The notes beneath the pieces are model-generated. The model ran no database searches and was not told where the DNA came from. It was given only the letters and a program-made list of their open reading frames with translations. Below, one piece after another: positions 36,771-45,157 of a stretch of DNA of 64,000 nt (positions are counted from its first letter, which is position 1; every line of letters starts with the position of its first letter). The position numbers and the translations under genes are program-made. This stretch comes from Planctomycetota bacterium (GTDB lineage: Bacteria > Planctomycetota > UBA1135 > GCA-002748355): the NCBI GenBank assembly GCA_027021385.1, contig JALUUL010000046.1, positions 59,838 through 123,837 of the forward strand. The letters run 5' to 3'.

Positions 36771-37161
36771 CGGAGAGACTCCAGCGAAAGGACGAGGTGA
36801 AAAAAAGGCTATACCACAAGCCGCGCCGAAATGAGGAAGAGCATCGACTGCAAGGGAATCACATGAACCGGCCGGAGGACTCCGTTCCGAGATTCTGAAA
36901 AGGAGCCGCGCCCCCCGGGGTTTCGAACCGACCCGTACCCGTGATGGTCGCTTTTCCCCGGGGTTTTCCCGAAGAGACGATGAGAGGGAAGCGAAAGCCC
37001 CCCGGCGAACAGCATTGAACCAGGGGAGGAGAGATTCTTTTATAGGAATCCTTCGCAGCAAAGCCGCGCGCGACGAAGTAGTCTTTCTTCGGGATCCCGC
37101 TGCCGGCCCGCCCCCCCGGACCGGCGGCTACAATCACATTTCCTCTCCACCTGCCGTTGTC
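36771..37161. other. Divergent intergenic region upstream of the kinase and ELWxxDGT genes
   Basis: About 390 bases. It is noticeably less GC-rich near 36800 (AAAAAAGGC, reverse GGTATAGCC), likely promoter DNA of the ELWxxDGT gene. It holds the TACAAT box at 37129 near the kinase gene. No further gene is supported; the ORFs here are extensions of the two flanking frames. Confidence 0.45.
37129..37134 (+). promoter_or_regulatory. -10-like TACAAT upstream of the kinase gene
   Basis: GCTACAAT with TACAAT 28 bases before ATG 37162. If it is the -10 box the transcript starts at about 37141 with a leader near 20 bases. Confidence 0.4.
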
Positions 37162-40023
37162 ATGACGATGCATGCCTCCCCCCCGGGCGGCCGGTCCTTC
37201 CCGGTTCCGAGGAACCGTCGTTTCGAGCGCGATCTCGACGAAAACGGAAGGCCCCGACTGCACAAGATCTTTCCGCTCGAAGAGCAGGCCGCCTTCGAGC
37301 GGGAGAGGGAGGCCTTGTCCGTTCTCGCGGGGCCTGGGGTCCCCACCCTCCTCGGATCGGAAACCGGGAAGGAAAAAGGGTTCCGCCTCATCCTCCCCTG
37401 GCTCGGCGAGCGGGACCTCCGGATGGAGACGGCCGCATCCGGCCCCCTACCGACCGGACGGATCCTCGAAATCGCGCGGGATCTCGCAGCAATCCTCGAG
37501 CGGCTGCACGGGCTTTCCTGGGTGCACGGAGACGTCAAACCGGCCAACTGCATCCCCTCCGACTCCGGGCTCACGTTGATCGACTGGGAGGCTTCGGGTT
37601 TCCTGAAGGAGAGGAGGCAGGAGGATTCCGGGCGCGGATTCACCGGCGGAACGCACGGCTTCGCCCCTCCCGAGGCCTATCTCGGCGTTCCGAAAACCCC
37701 GGCCTTCGACATCTACGGACTCGGGGCGACCCTCCATTTCCTGCTGACCGGCTTCGTGCTCGAGACCCTGGAACGCGGGCTTCCCGACCTGAGTCTCCTC
37801 CGGCGCCTCCGCCCGTCGCTCCCCGAGAGGTTCGGGCGGGTCCTCGAGGGCATGCTTCAGCCCGATCCCCGAAACCGTCCGACCGCCGCGGAGGTCCGCC
37901 GGGAATGCGAAGCCGGCCCGCCGCCCGATCCCACGCTCTGGACCTGGGAGGCAGCCCTCATGGGGGCGCCCGAACCTCCGGCCCCCCCCCCGCCCCCCCT
38001 CGCGGACCTTCTCGCCTTGAGGCGACCCTGGCGGGCGCGCCTGGAACGCCTTCTCGACGCTCTTCCGCAGACGCCCTCGGACCTCCCTCCCACGAACATC
38101 TGCGAAGGGGCCTTCCACTTCCTCCGGCGCATTCGTCTCTGTCTCGTCTGGATGCCCCTCCTCCCCGAGGCGCGGCGGAGGTTGGAGCGCGCCTCGGCAA
38201 GACTCCCCGCTCTCCTCGACGACCTACCTCCGGCCGTCCGCCGCCTCCGTTCGGCGATGGACCTGAGCGAGGCCCGACACCTCGCCCGCATGGCCACCGA
38301 CCTCTGCAGCTTGCTCGCCCGGCTGCAGCTCGCCGACCGCGAACTCCCGGCGCGGATCGAACGCTGCGGGCACGCGATGCAGTCGGCGGCCAAGCACCTC
38401 GAACACGAGGAGGCGAGACTCCGCGGCTTCCTGGGCCGAATCAGCCAGGCCGAGGCCCGTCTCGACCTCGAGGAGGCCGACCGTCTCTGCAAGGAGATGC
38501 AACGGAGCTTCTCGGGGACGAACCGGGTCACCGCCAGGATTCGCGACCGCCTGCGCAGACTCGAATGGCTCTGCGACCGCCTTCGTCGCGGGAAAAAGTT
38601 CCTGGACGAGGCCGAGCGGATCTGCGGGGGTTCCGAGGCCGTCGAGGAACGCATACCCGAGACGATCACCCTCCACGCCTTCCTCGAGATGATCGGAGAC
38701 GCCCCCGCCGACGAACCCCGGGCCGGCCCCCACGGACTCAACCAGTTCGCGCGCATCCTCTCCGAACTCTGCGACAGCCAGCCTAAGCTCGCTCTCGGCA
38801 AGGCCGTGTACGGCCTCGAGGAACTCCGGCACGAACTCACCCGCCGCGCCCTCCGTCTCCTCGACACGATGACCGCCCGCCTCGAGGCGGACCCCGTTCC
38901 GATCCGCCCCCTGCTCCGCGACCTCCACGAAGTCGACCGACTCGTCCTCCTCGACGGCTTCATCGACGGCCCCGAGATCTCCCGCGGCGCCCTCCTCGAT
39001 CGGCTGGAGGATCTGCGGCTGCGTATCGAGGAACTCGCCGAGCGCGGGCGCCTCCTGGCCCAGGGAGCCCGGGCACAGGTCGAGCAGGGCCGTCTCACGA
39101 CCGCGCTCTACGATCTCGAGCGCGCGCTTCAGGCCGGACGCGACACGGAGGAGGAATGCGTCGACGACCGCGAACTCCGCGCCGAGGTCGCCCGCCTTCG
39201 ACGATTGAAGGACGACCTGAGCGCGGCTCGCCGGCGCAACTTCGAACTCGCCGGCCTTCAAGCCGAACTCGGCGAGCGGGGAGCGCCGCTCGAGGACCGT
39301 CTCTCGATCCTCGCCCAACGGGAAGAGGTTCTCCGCTTCCTCTCCGAGCACGGAACACCAGAACAGAAAGAGGACCTCGAAGACGAGCTTCGAGAACTCT
39401 TCCTGACCCGGTTGCGGATCCGCTCCGAGGCCGCTGAGTCGAGGATGCGCGAGGAGAAGGACCCGGAAACCCGCCTTGCGATCGCCCGCGAGATGCTCGA
39501 GGTCCTGGCGGACCCAGACGGAGACGCCGCCGCCCTCGGAGAGGCGACGGAAGGTCTCCGGCCGATGAGCGAATGCTGGGAGGAGAACTACATCCAGGCC
39601 CGAAGCGACGTCGAGCGGAAACACCGCGAAACACGCCGCCGCAGACTCAGGCGCCATTGGGCCCTCGCAACCGGTTCCGTGATCCTCCTTCTTCTTTCCG
39701 GCATCCTCCTTCCGGATCTGTTCCAGGGGAGTCGAGCGGCTTCCGGGTCCATCGAGTTCTTGAAGCGCCTCGAGACGGTCGATCGGCCCGCCGGCATCGA
39801 CGAGATCCTGGGCGCCGGGGTCGAACTCCCCCCGAGGGTCGAACGCGCCCTCAACCGCCTGAGGGCCGCATGGGCGAAACTCGAGGACAAGGAAAGAGGG
39901 CCCGACGCGCGCTGGCGCCTGGAAGCCCTCCGCGGGGAACTCGCCTCCTGGCCCCCCGGTCTGCGTCCCTACGCCGAGCCGCTGCTCTCGAGACTCGACG
40001 CTCTCCTCGAGCGCGCGCGCTGA
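37162..40023 (+). CDS. Large divergent Ser/Thr protein kinase homologue with a helical extension and a membrane segment
   Basis: This is about 953 residues. Residues 20-290 are a protein kinase fold: Lys in RPRLHKIF, catalytic loop WVHGDVKPANC, a DFG equivalent LIDWEAS (Asp kept, Phe-Gly changed to Trp-Glu), and the APE-like GFAPPEAYLG. A glycine-rich loop is not evident. Residues 300-860 are long charged helices (likely coiled-coil), with EEADRLCKEM and repeated E/R/L. A single transmembrane segment (LATGSVILLLLSGILLP) is near residue 870, followed by about 60 residues outside. ATG 37162 is used; 37015 adds a Pro-rich run through the promoter. Its end overlaps recN by 55 bases on the other strand. 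Confidence 0.8.
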   Translation: MTMHASPPGGRSFPVPRNRRFERDLDENGRPRLHKIFPLEEQAAFEREREALSVLAGPGVPTLLGSETGKEKGFRLILPWLGERDLRMETAASGPLPTGRILEIARDLAAILERLHGLSWVHGDVKPANCIPSDSGLTLIDWEASGFLKERRQEDSGRGFTGGTHGFAPPEAYLGVPKTPAFDIYGLGATLHFLLTGFVLETLERGLPDLSLLRRLRPSLPERFGRVLEGMLQPDPRNRPTAAEVRRECEAGPPPDPTLWTWEAALMGAPEPPAPPPPPLADLLALRRPWRARLERLLDALPQTPSDLPPTNICEGAFHFLRRIRLCLVWMPLLPEARRRLERASARLPALLDDLPPAVRRLRSAMDLSEARHLARMATDLCSLLARLQLADRELPARIERCGHAMQSAAKHLEHEEARLRGFLGRISQAEARLDLEEADRLCKEMQRSFSGTNRVTARIRDRLRRLEWLCDRLRRGKKFLDEAERICGGSEAVEERIPETITLHAFLEMIGDAPADEPRAGPHGLNQFARILSELCDSQPKLALGKAVYGLEELRHELTRRALRLLDTMTARLEADPVPIRPLLRDLHEVDRLVLLDGFIDGPEISRGALLDRLEDLRLRIEELAERGRLLAQGARAQVEQGRLTTALYDLERALQAGRDTEEECVDDRELRAEVARLRRLKDDLSAARRRNFELAGLQAELGERGAPLEDRLSILAQREEVLRFLSEHGTPEQKEDLEDELRELFLTRLRIRSEAAESRMREEKDPETRLAIAREMLEVLADPDGDAAALGEATEGLRPMSECWEENYIQARSDVERKHRETRRRRLRRHWALATGSVILLLLSGILLPDLFQGSRAASGSIEFLKRLETVDRPAGIDEILGAGVELPPRVERALNRLRAAWAKLEDKERGPDARWRLEALRGELASWPPGLRPYAEPLLSRLDALLERAR

Positions 40024-41729
40024 AGGAGTCGGCCGGCCTCCGCCAGGGCCCCCTCGTCCACCGCCGCCTGCCCCACGGCCATCTGGGCGAGTTCGAGTCT
40101 GCGGGCTTCCCCCTCGATCGGGCGTAGGAGGCTGCGCGTGCGGGCCCTCGCGCCCTTTCCCTCGACTTCCTTCCGCACGAGCCAATGGCTGTCGCCGAAA
40201 GCCGCGACCTGGGGAAGATGGGTCACGCAGATGACTTGATGGCTGCGGCCGAGGATGCGCATCTTCTTACCGACCTCGAGCCCCAGCCGCGCCCCGATCT
40301 CGGATTCGATCTCGTCGAAGACGAGCACGGGCACCCGGTCCGCGTCGGCAAGGATCTTCTTGAAGGCCAGCATCGTTCGCGCGACCTCCCCGCCCGAGGC
40401 CGACTCCGACAACGGAGCGGGCGGCTCTCCCGGATTCGGAGCGAGGAAGATCCGGATCTCGCTGGTCCCCAGTTCGTTCGCGTGTTCCAGGAGCGACCCT
40501 CCGGTCTTTTCGACGACCCGGAACTCGACCTCGACCCCGGACATTCCGAGTTCGGAGAGTTCCCGGACCATGAGGCGCTCCAGGGCCTTCGCCGCCCTCT
40601 TCCTTCCTCGGGTCAGGAGCCTCCCCTTCTCCTCGCATGCACGGAGCTTCTCGTCGAGGGCGGCCCGCAAGCGGTCCTCGCTCCGCTCAGGGTCCTCCAG
40701 CTCCCGGAGTTCGGCGCGCATCCTCTCCCGAGCCGAGAGGACCTCGCTCTCTCCGGGACCGAAACGCTCGCAGAGCCTCTCCCAGGCCTCGAGGCGCGCG
40801 CGGCGTTCCTCGAGGAGGCCCGGATCGATATCGAGGCGCGCGAGACCCGCCTGCAACTCCCGCGCGGCGTCTTCCACGAGCGTCACCGAGTCCTCGAGGC
40901 TCGACGCCGCGTTCTCGAGGGAGGGATCGAGTTCCACGAGTCCGCGGATCGCGCGCGAGACCCTCGCGAGTTCCTCGACCACGGGTTCCGGGCGTTCGGG
41001 AGAACCCTCGTGGAGATCGGCAAGACCCTGGCCGATAGTTTCGCGAAGGCGGTCGAGATGCTCGAGACGCCGGACCTCGGCCCGAAGGTCGTCGAGCTCG
41101 CCCTCCACCGGATCCAGTTCGTCGATCTCGGCCAGGCAAAATCGGAGGAAGGCTCGGCGCTCCCGCCGTGTGGACTCGAGACCGAGACGGTGGGACAGGT
41201 CCCGTTCGAGCTTCCGCGCTTCCTCCAGAAGGATCGCAAACTCCCTCCGCGCCTTTCCGAGCCCCCCGAAGGCGTCGACCATTTCGGTCTGTATCTCCGG
41301 GCGCATCAAGCTCTTGTTCGCCCCTTGGCCGTGAATCTCGATACACCAGGCCCCGATGCGCTGCAAATCCGACAGGCCGACCGGACGCCCTGAGATCCGC
41401 GCCCGGCCGCGCCCCTTCGGATCGAGGACGCGGCTGATGAGGATACGGTCGTCTTCCGGCGGCAGGCCGAGGATCTCCTCGTGGAGGGCGCGCACCCTCC
41501 CGGAGCGCTCCCCCTCGGACAGCCGGAACACCCCGTCGATCGTCGCGGCCACCGCCCCCTTCCGGACGAGGCCGGCCCTTCCTCTCTCCCCCCGGAGTAG
41601 GCGCAGGGCCCGCACGACGAGGGTCTTCCCCCCTCCGGTCTCCCCCGAGATCACCGTCAGACCGGATGCGGGCGTGAAGCACGCCTCCTCGAGCAACGCG
41701 AGGTTCCGGATCGTCAAGCTCTCGAGCAT
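39969..41729 (-). CDS. recN: DNA repair protein RecN
   Basis: RecN is an SMC-like ATPase that helps repair double-strand breaks. The 586-residue protein has an N-terminal MLESLTIRNLALLEEACF and Walker A GETGGGKT (GETGAGKS in most). A long central coiled coil follows. The C-terminal signature SESASGGEVARTMLAFK and Walker B VLVFDEIESEIGARLG end in the D-loop region VICVTHLPQVAAFGD. ATG 41729 has GGGGAGGGG just upstream and gives the standard N-terminus; the ORF-track start at 41780 adds 17 residues. The stop lies inside the kinase gene on the opposite strand. There is a TATGAT box at about 41780. Confidence 0.96.
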   Translation of the reverse strand: MLESLTIRNLALLEEACFTPASGLTVISGETGGGKTLVVRALRLLRGERGRAGLVRKGAVAATIDGVFRLSEGERSGRVRALHEEILGLPPEDDRILISRVLDPKGRGRARISGRPVGLSDLQRIGAWCIEIHGQGANKSLMRPEIQTEMVDAFGGLGKARREFAILLEEARKLERDLSHRLGLESTRRERRAFLRFCLAEIDELDPVEGELDDLRAEVRRLEHLDRLRETIGQGLADLHEGSPERPEPVVEELARVSRAIRGLVELDPSLENAASSLEDSVTLVEDAARELQAGLARLDIDPGLLEERRARLEAWERLCERFGPGESEVLSARERMRAELRELEDPERSEDRLRAALDEKLRACEEKGRLLTRGRKRAAKALERLMVRELSELGMSGVEVEFRVVEKTGGSLLEHANELGTSEIRIFLAPNPGEPPAPLSESASGGEVARTMLAFKKILADADRVPVLVFDEIESEIGARLGLEVGKKMRILGRSHQVICVTHLPQVAAFGDSHWLVRKEVEGKGARARTRSLLRPIEGEARRLELAQMAVGQAAVDEGALAEAGRLLQRARSRRASSLESSGSA

Positions 41730-41775
41730 GCGCGCCCCTCCCCGAAGGACTTCCCAGTCCTTCCGCCGGAAAGGG

Positions 41776-41781
41776 ATCATA
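41776..41781 (-). promoter_or_regulatory. -10-like TATGAT upstream of recN
   Basis: Reading the minus strand, GCTATGATCCC gives TATGAT about 47 bases before the recN ATG. No LexA-like box was recognised. Confidence 0.4.
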
Positions 41782-41831
41782 GCGCCCGCATTCCGCGAGA
41801 GCCTTCCCGGATTCCCCCGAGGATTTCGAGC

Positions 41832-42710
41832 CTATTTCGAAGGGGAAGCAGGCTTGGATCCGCCGCTTTTTTTCGTCCCCGTGGTTCCGTTCGAGCCGAC
41901 CCGCGACCTGTCCTCGAGGACCTCCCACATCGGTCTCTTGGATTTCGGAAGGTTCTTGTTCGCGACCTTCAGGTCGACGACTCCCTTGGGGTTCTCGAGC
42001 AGGGCCTTCCGATTCGCGGCGATCTCGTATTCCTTGGGCAGGAAACTGCTGGCAAGTGCTGCATTGACCTTGGCCTTCTCGATCTGCCCGACCCGCATGT
42101 AGCAGACCGCGAGGTAATTATGAATCCAGCCCATGATGAAGGGCGTCTGCTCGGAGGCCTTCGCTCTGTTCAGTTCCGCGGCGGCCTGGCTCCATTTACG
42201 TGCGGCCATGAAACGCCTTGCCCGAACCATGTGCGCGAGGGTGGTCGTCGTCAGCTTCTCATTCTCGACCTCGATCTTCGTGACCTCGATCCAGGGCTGG
42301 TTCCGGAAAACGTTCCGGACGATGCCGGTGCAGGTGATCCTCCGGTAACGCTGCAAATCGGAGACCTTCTTCAGGGAATCGTCATCGGTCTTCAACACGA
42401 AGAGAGTCACGCAGGGCTTGTCGTAGGCATCCTTCTCCCAGATCTTTTGGGAATCCCCCCACATCATGAAGTTCGTGTATTCGGAACGGGTGAAGCGCGT
42501 GAAGAAGGGGTTGTGCAGGCTGCCGATCCCGCAGAACCATCCCGAGAACCGGATCCAGACGTTCTTGTAGGCAGCGGGATTCTCGTACACCGCTTTCAAG
42601 GTCGTCTGCTTCGCGTTTCCGAAATCGCCCGTTTCCTGCTGCGCGGGGGCTCGAGCGGAGAAGAGGCCCAGTGCGAGGGCCAGACATGTGACGGTCGTCG
42701 TCCTGGTCAT
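41832..42710 (-). CDS. Secreted protein of unknown function with a TPR-like C-terminus
   Basis: This is 292 residues. The signal peptide (VTCLALALGLFSARAPAQ) ends near residue 24. Residues 30-160 form a beta-rich domain with two Trp/Phe-rich stretches (FSGWFCGIGSLHNPFF, NFMMWGDSQKIWE). It reads like an OB-fold or nucleotide-binding-like 'FSGWF ... ITCTGIV' layout, but I do not recognise the family. Residues 170-240 look like two TPR helices (ARRFMAARKWSQAAAELNRA, YMRVGQIEKAKVNAAL). The end is a Lys/Ser-rich tail. Lys and Asn are more common here than in the neighbours. AGAGGA lies before ATG 42710. Confidence 0.65.
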   Translation of the reverse strand: MTRTTTVTCLALALGLFSARAPAQQETGDFGNAKQTTLKAVYENPAAYKNVWIRFSGWFCGIGSLHNPFFTRFTRSEYTNFMMWGDSQKIWEKDAYDKPCVTLFVLKTDDDSLKKVSDLQRYRRITCTGIVRNVFRNQPWIEVTKIEVENEKLTTTTLAHMVRARRFMAARKWSQAAAELNRAKASEQTPFIMGWIHNYLAVCYMRVGQIEKAKVNAALASSFLPKEYEIAANRKALLENPKGVVDLKVANKNLPKSKRPMWEVLEDRSRVGSNGTTGTKKSGGSKPASPSK

Positions 42711-42809
42711 GGCGGTAATGTCCTCTCGGGTAGGAGACTCGGTCTTCCATCGGAATCCGGAGCGGCCGGAGTTGAGGAAATCCCTTGCCGCCGGGCGGGA
42801 AGAAGCGTC

Positions 42810-43004
42810 TCAGGGATGGTCGAGAATCCTCTCCATCAGGCGCTTGAGGGCCTCGGCGAGGATCTCGTCGGAGAGCTTGTCCCCCTTCCTGACGAGTTCC
42901 TTCATCAACCGGATCCGGTCGGCCTTCGGGAGAGGTTCATGCATCAGCATTTCGACGATCTCGTCGACCTGCGCCTCTTTCTCCGCATCTTCCTGTCGTT
43001 TCAT
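42810..43004 (-). CDS. Small acidic-basic helical protein
   Basis: This 64-residue gene is masked in the track by a long shadow frame (42810-44873). ATG 43004 begins MKRQEDAEKEAQVDEIVEML and the protein ends LKRLMERILDHP. It is entirely helical and charged with no membrane segment. The sequence GGGGGGAG sits 3-5 bases before the ATG, a very strong ribosome site. The size, charge pattern and upstream site suggest a real small gene. Function unknown. Confidence 0.55.
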   Translation of the reverse strand: MKRQEDAEKEAQVDEIVEMLMHEPLPKADRIRLMKELVRKGDKLSDEILAEALKRLMERILDHP

Positions 43005-43164
43005 GGCTCCCCCCCAAGCGCCGCCGCTTCCCATATGTCCCTTTCGGCCGGATCTCCGCCCCTCTTGACCCCGCCTCTCCCGCTTCTCCGGGACTCCCGG
43101 AAGTCCGGATACGGAAGGATTCCAGAAGCGCCGCTCCCGGGAACCCCAAGCCCGGAACGGGCCC

Positions 43165-43192
43165 TCGAACCCCGATCCCATCGGGGGTTCGA
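43165..43192. other. 28-base hairpin in a divergent intergenic region
   Basis: TCGAACCCCGAT, loop CCC, ATCGGGGGTTCGA, with one bulged G. A terminator would be unexpected here, as both flanking genes point away, so a regulatory or small-RNA role is possible. Confidence 0.4.
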
Positions 43193-43256
43193 ATATCGGG
43201 AAGCCCCGGGGCGCCTGAAGCCCGGATCGAAACGGGTCCGGGCCCCGCCCCCGTGG

Positions 43257-43262
43257 TATCCT
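43257..43262 (+). promoter_or_regulatory. -10-like TATCCT upstream of the lamin-tail gene
   Basis: GGTATCCTTTCCC, 121 bases before ATG 43383. The same GGTATCCTT string occurs before dapA. Confidence 0.4.
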
Positions 43263-43382
43263 TTCCCGGTGCGTACCGGTCCGGGGCGGACAGCCGCCCG
43301 GCGGAACCCGGCCGCGCCTGCCCCCGGTCCCGCTGAGCCCTCGGCCGGGCCGCGAAACCTTCCCGCTGTTCTCGCCTGCCGG

Positions 43383-44438
43383 ATGAACATCCCGATGAAG
43401 CACGCCCTCAGTCTCGGCGGAATTCTCCTCTCCCTCGCCGTAGCCGGTTCCGGCCTCCGTTCCCAGGTCGTGATCTCCGAGATCGAGTTCACGCCCCGTG
43501 GAACCGAGGGCCAGTGGATCGAGATCTACAATGCGGGGACCAAGTCCGTCCCCCTCGAGACCTGGTCGATCTACCAGGCGACCCTGACGGCAAACAAACC
43601 CCAAAACTACTGGTGGGGCTTTCCGAAAGGAACGACGATCGCGCCCAAGGCCTTCCTGAGGATCCACTGGCTCGAGAAGATCCAGCCCTCGACGAAGACC
43701 GACATCTATACCGGCAATACGGTATTCCATTTCCTCTTCGGACTGTTCGCCGAACGGCTCGATCCGAACAGAGGCGCCCTCGCCCTCTACAGCACGAAGG
43801 TCAACACGAACATGAACACCCCGTCCTTCATCCAGGACTGGGTGTCCTGGGGCACGTCGGGATTCAAGAGGGAGAGCCTCGCGGTCACGAACAACCGTTG
43901 GGTCGCGAAAAGCTTCGCCCCCATCCCCTCGGGCAAGCCCGTCCCTTCGCTGGCCTACGACATGACCTCCCTCGGGAAGGCCCATTCCGGCCGTGAATGG
44001 TTCCTCGACTCCACACCGACTCCGGGCAGGGACAACGTCGGCGGCGCCTTCGCGAAGCCCTACGGCTCGGACTGCAAGGGTGGACTCGCCAAGCTCGCCC
44101 GCCTGGAAGCGAGCGGCATTCCGGCCCCTGGCAACAAGGGATTCTATCTGGGCATCGACCGCGCCCTTGCAGCGACCGAGTTCGCGTTCTGGATCATCGG
44201 CGCGAAGCCCGGCGACGGAACCTTCAAGATCGCGGGCTGCTCCTACTGGCTCGACCCTCTGGCCTTCCAGTTCATCGACCTCGCGCCCAAGCAGGGCACC
44301 GTCGCCCGTTTGACCTTCGGAGCCATCCCCGACAAGGTTCTCGCCGGGCTCCACCTCTATACGACCTGGACGGTCATCGAGGTCTCGGCCGGCAAACTCG
44401 GCTTCACGAAGGGTTACGACCTCCAGTTCGGGAGGTAG
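43383..44438 (+). CDS. Secreted lamin-tail domain protein with the shared C-terminal beta domain
   Basis: This is 351 residues. The signal peptide is LSLGGILLSLAVAGSGLRSQ. Residues of about 28-150 are a lamin-tail domain (VVISEIEFTPRGTEGQWIEIYN, then VPLETWSIYQAT), common in secreted bacterial proteins that bind or scaffold. The C-terminal 125 residues (YGSDCKGG.AKLARLE ... LGFTKGYDLQFG) match the domain also found in four other proteins here. The ORF track starts at 42120 on an upstream shadow; ATG 43383 or 43395 fits the signal peptide. It is convergent with rsmD. Confidence 0.8.
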   Translation: MNIPMKHALSLGGILLSLAVAGSGLRSQVVISEIEFTPRGTEGQWIEIYNAGTKSVPLETWSIYQATLTANKPQNYWWGFPKGTTIAPKAFLRIHWLEKIQPSTKTDIYTGNTVFHFLFGLFAERLDPNRGALALYSTKVNTNMNTPSFIQDWVSWGTSGFKRESLAVTNNRWVAKSFAPIPSGKPVPSLAYDMTSLGKAHSGREWFLDSTPTPGRDNVGGAFAKPYGSDCKGGLAKLARLEASGIPAPGNKGFYLGIDRALAATEFAFWIIGAKPGDGTFKIAGCSYWLDPLAFQFIDLAPKQGTVARLTFGAIPDKVLAGLHLYTTWTVIEVSAGKLGFTKGYDLQFGR

Positions 44439-44478
44439 ATCCAAAGGGTTCCCGGAGGATTTCGGGCCGGATCCCGGC

Positions 44479-45066
44479 TCAGGAGGGGGTCCGGCGGTGA
44501 AAGATCGCGAGGGCCGCTTCTCCGTACCTCCGGTGATCGATCGCGCAGGATCGGCGCGCGGCCAGGGCGCAAAGCTCCGTTTCCAGGAAGGCTCCCCGGG
44601 GGTGGTGGAAGACGAGCCGTCCATCCGGAGCCAGGGCGCCCAGGAGGGAGTCCAGTCGTTCGATGCATCCCAGGGGATTCTCCCTCGGGTCCGCATACGG
44701 AGGATCGACGAAGCAGAGGTCGGGAACGGAAGCCTCGGGCGGGGGTTTCCAGGCATCCCCCCGTCTCCATTCCAGATCGAGGTCGGGATCGAGGGAGCGG
44801 ACGAGTTCGAGGTTCGCGCGCAGGCAGCGGAGGGCCTCCCGGCCCCGCTCGACGAAGAGGACCGAACGCGCACCGCGGCTCACCGCCTCGATGCCCGTCG
44901 CGCCGGTCCCCGCGAAGAGATCCCAGACCGCCGCTCCTTCGACCTTCTTCCCCAGGATCTGGAACAGGGCCTCCCGCACCTGCCCGAGGAGGGGCCTCGT
45001 CCCCCCGCCGGGGACCGAGGCCAGCCTGCGCCCTTTCCATCGTCCTCCGAGAATCCGGATCGTCAT
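44479..45066 (-). CDS. rsmD: 16S rRNA (guanine(966)-N(2))-methyltransferase RsmD
   Basis: RsmD methylates G966 of 16S rRNA using S-adenosylmethionine. The 195-residue protein has the start MTIRILGGRWKGRRL, SAM-binding DLFAGTGATGIEAVSRGA and the catalytic CFVDPPYADP. Length and order fit the family. ATG 45066 has no strong ribosome site, but the conserved N-terminus fixes it. It is divergent from dapA, and convergent with the lamin-tail gene. coaD, its usual neighbour, is not seen. Confidence 0.95.
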   Translation of the reverse strand: MTIRILGGRWKGRRLASVPGGGTRPLLGQVREALFQILGKKVEGAAVWDLFAGTGATGIEAVSRGARSVLFVERGREALRCLRANLELVRSLDPDLDLEWRRGDAWKPPPEASVPDLCFVDPPYADPRENPLGCIERLDSLLGALAPDGRLVFHHPRGAFLETELCALAARRSCAIDHRRYGEAALAIFHRRTPS

Positions 45067-45089
45067 CGCCGCGCCGTCCCTTCAACGGG

Positions 45090-45095
45090 TATCCT
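45090..45095 (+). promoter_or_regulatory. -10-like TATCCT upstream of dapA
   Basis: GGGTATCCTTCCG, 63 bases before ATG 45158, in the 91-base divergent gap with rsmD. Confidence 0.45.
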
Positions 45096-45157
45096 TCCGC
45101 CTCGAAGCCCCAATCGCCAGAGCGGCCCCCTCGAGCGGCCCAGGAGAAACGAAGACG

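Larger units (their letters stand above)
43005..43382. other. Divergent gap between the small gene and the lamin-tail gene
   Basis: About 378 bases with no gene. It contains a strong hairpin and a TATCCT box, both listed separately, and otherwise very GC-rich DNA with several inverted CCGGG-type motifs. Confidence 0.45.

Noticed and set aside
33834-36800. 988-residue plus-strand ORF opposite the ELWxxDGT gene
   Set aside because: Composition is Arg/Pro/Gly/Glu with no motif. It is an antisense shadow; the repeats are on the minus strand.
35956-36819. ORF starting MWYSLFFTSSF as an alternative start or frameshift of the ELWxxDGT gene
   Set aside because: It is in a different frame from the repeats and becomes Arg/Gly-rich. 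The in-frame ATA with GGAG explains the signal peptide better.
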